Assembly: GCA_026984515.1 (NCBI GenBank)
Contig: JALSRZ010000160.1
Location: forward strand, 1-35,637
Source: Thiohalobacter sp.
Lineage (GTDB): Bacteria > Pseudomonadota > Gammaproteobacteria > DSM-19610
DNA length: 35,637 bases
Direction of reading: 5' to 3'
This document shows positions 33,065-35,637 of this stretch, one piece after another (position 1 is the first letter of the stretch; every line of letters starts with the position of its first letter). The position numbers and the translations under genes are program-made. Under the pieces are notes generated by a model, which saw only the letters and a program-made list of their open reading frames with translations, searched no databases and had not been told where the DNA came from.

Positions 33065-33478
33065 CTAGAAGAGTTTTTTCGCCATGTTCATCGCGCCGTC
33101 CAGGCCACCGATGGCATCCAGCAGGGAACCCCCGCGACTGGACCGGTCGACCATTTCGGGCAGCGCCCTGCTCAGGCCGGCGAGCAGGGTATTTTCGTCG
33201 GTGCCCAGCTCGGCGGCGGCAACTGTGACCTTGTCGCCGTCCAGCACGGCGCGGATCTGCTCACCGGAAACCGCATCATTGCTGCCGTCACCCAGCCAGG
33301 AACCGACCACCGAAGCCAGTCCTCCGGACTGCATGGCAGACACCATCCCGGCGATATCCAGCTGGTCGCCGTTACCGACCAGTTTCTGCAATATGCCGGA
33401 CAGGGCCTCCGTATTCTGACCGCCGTGCCCACCCAGGTTGCTCCTGAGCAGATCTGCACCCATCTGAAGAATATCCAT
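33065..33478 (-). CDS. YidB-like (DUF937) protein
   Basis: The 137-residue soluble protein has the YidB/DUF937 pattern: an N-terminal helix (MDILQMGADLLRSN), a Gly-rich middle (GGLASVVGSWLGDGSNDAVS) and a C-terminal helical bundle (GTDENTLLAGLSRALPEMVD). The function of the family is unknown. It is the gene immediately upstream of the DUF853 ATPase, 10 bp apart, so the two are probably co-transcribed. Confidence 0.85.
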   Translation of the reverse strand: MDILQMGADLLRSNLGGHGGQNTEALSGILQKLVGNGDQLDIAGMVSAMQSGGLASVVGSWLGDGSNDAVSGEQIRAVLDGDKVTVAAAELGTDENTLLAGLSRALPEMVDRSSRGGSLLDAIGGLDGAMNMAKKLF

Positions 33479-33638
33479 ACTGAAGTCTCCGCTGCTATCG
33501 ATTCATGCTGCCGGAAGCGACCGGTACGCTTTCCGGCAAACGGCCAGGCTATGACGCACGCTGAATCCTGCACCGGAGTCTGGCACCGCGTCGCTGCACC
33601 GAACAGGCCGGCTAACCGGGACAGGACGGTACAGGCAA

Positions 33639-35078
33639 TCAGTGCGGCCGCTCGATCAGCATCGGCCGGACGCTTGCCAGCAACCGCTTTGCCCGCGACA
33701 TGGTAACCGGGTACCGGGCCAGGCGCCGGGCTTTTTTCAGCACCGGGATCGCGTCACTGTAGTGCAGATTGCCGCCCTGCAACACTTCCAGCGCATCGTC
33801 GATTTCCGAGACGGCTATGCGCAGGTTGGTTTTCCGGTCGCGGCGTTTATAAATCTGTTCGGCCTGTCCGATCAGGGTGATGGCCGAGCGCACGTTTTCA
33901 TCGGCATTCAACACACGCAGGAAGGCACCGACATTGGCGACCTGCGCGCCATTCAGCCCGACAATCGGCGGCAATACCTGGCCATTGCGCAGGTGTCGCT
34001 GCGAGGAGTAGAACGCCACCAGGCCTTCGACGGTGTCGATCTGGTTGGCGTGAAAAAACGGCCCGCTGTCGGCGGCCTCGATCACTGTCGGCACGTTAAA
34101 CAGGCTGGTTCCATGCCCGAAACCGTCGTCAAACGGGTTACCGCTGCTGTCGATAACATCGCCCGGCTGATCGACCAGTTCCTCCACGCGCGGCGCAAAG
34201 GAGCGGTTGCTGAGTTCAAAGGCCGGCGGCGTAACGGTCGCGGGGAAATCAAAATTCGGGTCGGTATTGGCGCCACCATTGAAATGGCAGGCATTGCAGT
34301 TCAGTGTTCCGGCAACGCCAACCCCCAGGTAATTGAGACGACCACGCTCGGCGCGCGGGTCCTTCATGTGGATGGTATGAAAATCATCGTACTCTTCCTG
34401 CCGGCCCAGCGACAGCATGTAGGCTTCCAGTGCGTCGAGTTCGTAGTCCGTAGGCAGGCGGAAATCGACGCCGGGCTCCCGGTGCAGGCTTTTCGTCAGG
34501 TGCTGAATAATCGCGCCGAGCGAAAAATCACGCAGCGTGCCATGCGGCGCCAACGGGGCATCGGGGGCAACCGGCGCACCGTCACCGCTCCAGCCGGTGC
34601 GCTGGTCGGGTGGCAGGGTAGTGCCGTCATTACCACCGGTCGGGGCAAGCAGCGACACACGCAGGGCATTCAGGTGCGGTACGCTGCGCATGGTGAAATC
34701 GGTCTCCGGCGCAGCGAAACCGTTGGTGTTCTCCTTGATCAGACCGGCTCCACGCATCAACCGGGGGTTTTCAAAATGCTCGGACAGGGGATTGGGTTCC
34801 GGGCGCTCGGCAACGAACAGGGGGTCATCGGCCGGCAGCGTGGCGATAAACTTCGGGTCGATCGTGAAGTTGTTGGTCGCGGGGTGGCAGGTACCGCAGG
34901 TACGGCCGTTGCCGTCAAAGGTTTCGTTAAAAAAAATCCTGCGTCCGGCATTGACCAGCGCAGCATTGGGTGCGCCTGGCGGCAGTATGCCGGTTGCCAG
35001 TGCAGTCAGCGGGGAGAATAGCAAACAGGCCGAGCCGGCTGTCAGCGCAATGAGATAATTCCGGCAGTAGTGAAGCAT
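33639..35078 (-). CDS. Di-heme cytochrome c, peroxidase/MauG-like superfamily
   Basis: This 479-residue periplasmic protein has a Sec signal (ALTAGSACLLFSPLTALA) and two c-type heme motifs: CGTCH (61-65) and CNACH (261-265). The spacing of about 200 residues and the RRIFFNETFDGNGRTCGTCH start are those of bacterial di-heme cytochrome c peroxidase/MauG-type proteins. The region between them (SVPHLNAL, GWSGDG) also fits. It may reduce peroxide or oxidise a partner protein; no partner is proven. The ATG at 35078 gives a correct signal peptide; an in-frame start at 35168 does not. Cytochrome c maturation genes are not in the window, although ypjD is a distant CcsA relative. Confidence 0.9.
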   Translation of the reverse strand: MLHYCRNYLIALTAGSACLLFSPLTALATGILPPGAPNAALVNAGRRIFFNETFDGNGRTCGTCHPATNNFTIDPKFIATLPADDPLFVAERPEPNPLSEHFENPRLMRGAGLIKENTNGFAAPETDFTMRSVPHLNALRVSLLAPTGGNDGTTLPPDQRTGWSGDGAPVAPDAPLAPHGTLRDFSLGAIIQHLTKSLHREPGVDFRLPTDYELDALEAYMLSLGRQEEYDDFHTIHMKDPRAERGRLNYLGVGVAGTLNCNACHFNGGANTDPNFDFPATVTPPAFELSNRSFAPRVEELVDQPGDVIDSSGNPFDDGFGHGTSLFNVPTVIEAADSGPFFHANQIDTVEGLVAFYSSQRHLRNGQVLPPIVGLNGAQVANVGAFLRVLNADENVRSAITLIGQAEQIYKRRDRKTNLRIAVSEIDDALEVLQGGNLHYSDAIPVLKKARRLARYPVTMSRAKRLLASVRPMLIERPH

Positions 35079-35269
35079 GGCTGGACCTTTATCAGTAGTT
35101 GTAGTTATGGAGCTGCGGCATCCTGCCATCCCTGCACCAAAAATAGCCGCGATGGGGGCCACGCGCAATGGCGATTACCCTTTGGTAGACCTTCGTATAG
35201 CGGAAAACCCTGGCCGGCCTGCCGAAACAGGGACTTGCGTTCGGTCACCGGAAGCCGGACCAGGTCCGG

Positions 35270-35453
35270 CTAGCCCGCATTTCTCACCGGGTTCCGTAGC
35301 GAGGCGGTGGCAGGTCGTGTGATAAGCGGCGTTCGCGACCGAGGGCCGCGCAGGCATAGTCGACACGATGTCGAGCAGCCCGACCGGGTGAACGCCGCTA
35401 AGCGCGCGGCATGACGCCGCCGCAGCAGGAAGTCGGTGAGAAATGCGGGCTAG
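35270..35453. mobile_element. Complete MITE-like element, copy B
   Basis: The terminal inverted repeats CTAGCCCGCATTTCTCACCG are at 35270-35289 and (as complement) 35434-35453. CTAG at each outer end can be read as a 4-bp YTAR target duplication, as for IS5-type elements. The body of about 176 bp has no transposase frame. It is nearly identical to copy A at 1-124 in opposite orientation. It separates the di-heme cytochrome upstream region (35079-35269, nothing recognised) from the partial gene at the window edge, and it contains the stop codon of that gene. Confidence 0.85.
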
Positions 35454-35637
35454 CGCTTGTTCAGGCAATCGGTAAAGCGGTTGATGCTCTGGTTGATCTC
35501 GGTTTCGTTGCTTTCAGGCATCTTGCTGACCAGCTCATTGCAGTACTCGATTCGCTCCTCATCCAGCGGCCGGGAACGATGGTAGTTGTACAACAGCAAG
35601 GTCAGCACCCCGACGATCAGGGTCAGATAGATCAGTG
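35450..35637 (-). CDS. Partial small membrane protein, 5' end outside the window
   Basis: The 61 visible residues start inside a membrane helix (LIYLTLIVGVLTLLLYNYHR), followed by a charged soluble segment (RPLDEERIEYCNELVSKMP, then ESNETEINQSINRFTDCLNK) with two cysteines. The frame ends at TAG (35450-35452), which lies in the CTAG junction of the mobile element. The family is not recognised. The segment could be the true C-terminus or a truncation caused by insertion. Confidence 0.7.
   Translation of the reverse strand, partial: LIYLTLIVGVLTLLLYNYHRSRPLDEERIEYCNELVSKMPESNETEINQSINRFTDCLNKR

Noticed and set aside
1-35637. CRISPR array
   Set aside because: No regularly spaced direct repeats and no cas-like gene were seen.

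Overview
The window is a GC-rich stretch of a gammaproteobacterial chromosome. This is inferred from conserved gene orders: rpsP-rimM-trmD-rplS, ffh next to ypjD and a corB-type gene, rpsF-priB-rpsR-(DUF2232)-rplI-dnaB-alr-radA, and rnr-rlmB. PriB, Hsp15 and the PA2778/PA2779 pair point the same way. I cannot name a genus from the sequence. From about 138 to 27289 the region is dense, mostly housekeeping and mostly on the minus strand. From tRNA-Leu (27427) onward it becomes accessory in character, with mobile-element remnants, a decayed hipBA locus and secreted proteins.

Layout, left to right. 1-124 is the end of a short non-autonomous mobile element cut by the window edge. 138-6279, all minus, reads in transcription order rplS, terminator, a TPR protein, ogt, htpG, a DsbA-family protein, hslR and a NUDIX hydrolase. 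6301-7817 is the rest of the rpsP-rimM-trmD-rplS operon, with a recognisable promoter at 7881-7908. 8104-11143 holds an orphan sensor histidine kinase and ffh. An MBL-fold phosphodiesterase (minus) is divergent from ypjD-corB-msrB and a FHA-FHA-PilZ fusion (plus, 12205-15846). 15882-22620 (minus) is the S6/S18/L9-DnaB-Alr-RadA cluster, interrupted at 20012-20086 by a REP-like palindrome. 22739-27289 (minus) is rnr, rlmB and the PA2779/PA2778 pair.

A tRNA-Leu(CAG) gene has its own strong promoter (27359-27387). It is followed by about 650 bp of partly AT-rich DNA with three copies of a CGTACGTGA motif spaced about 50 bp apart in front of a hipB-like gene. A 234-bp MITE-like element with 18-bp terminal inverted repeats has inserted inside the third copy and duplicated CGTACGT. 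The partner toxin gene hipA survives only as a fragment. Beyond it, all on the minus strand, lie a DUF3859 lipoprotein, a 574-residue cysteine-rich secreted protein of unknown function, a HerA-like ATPase (DUF853/YjgR), a YidB-like protein and a di-heme cytochrome c. A complete copy of the first mobile element (35270-35453) abuts the stop codon of a partial membrane-protein gene at the right edge.

The most notable points are: a possible loss of the rimM start codon inside an overlapping stop/start, the MITE in the hipB operator array, a short-element family with a CTAG target duplication, the FHA-FHA-PilZ fusion, and the secreted Cys-rich protein near a di-heme cytochrome. No complete defence system, CRISPR array, prophage or autonomous transposase was found.
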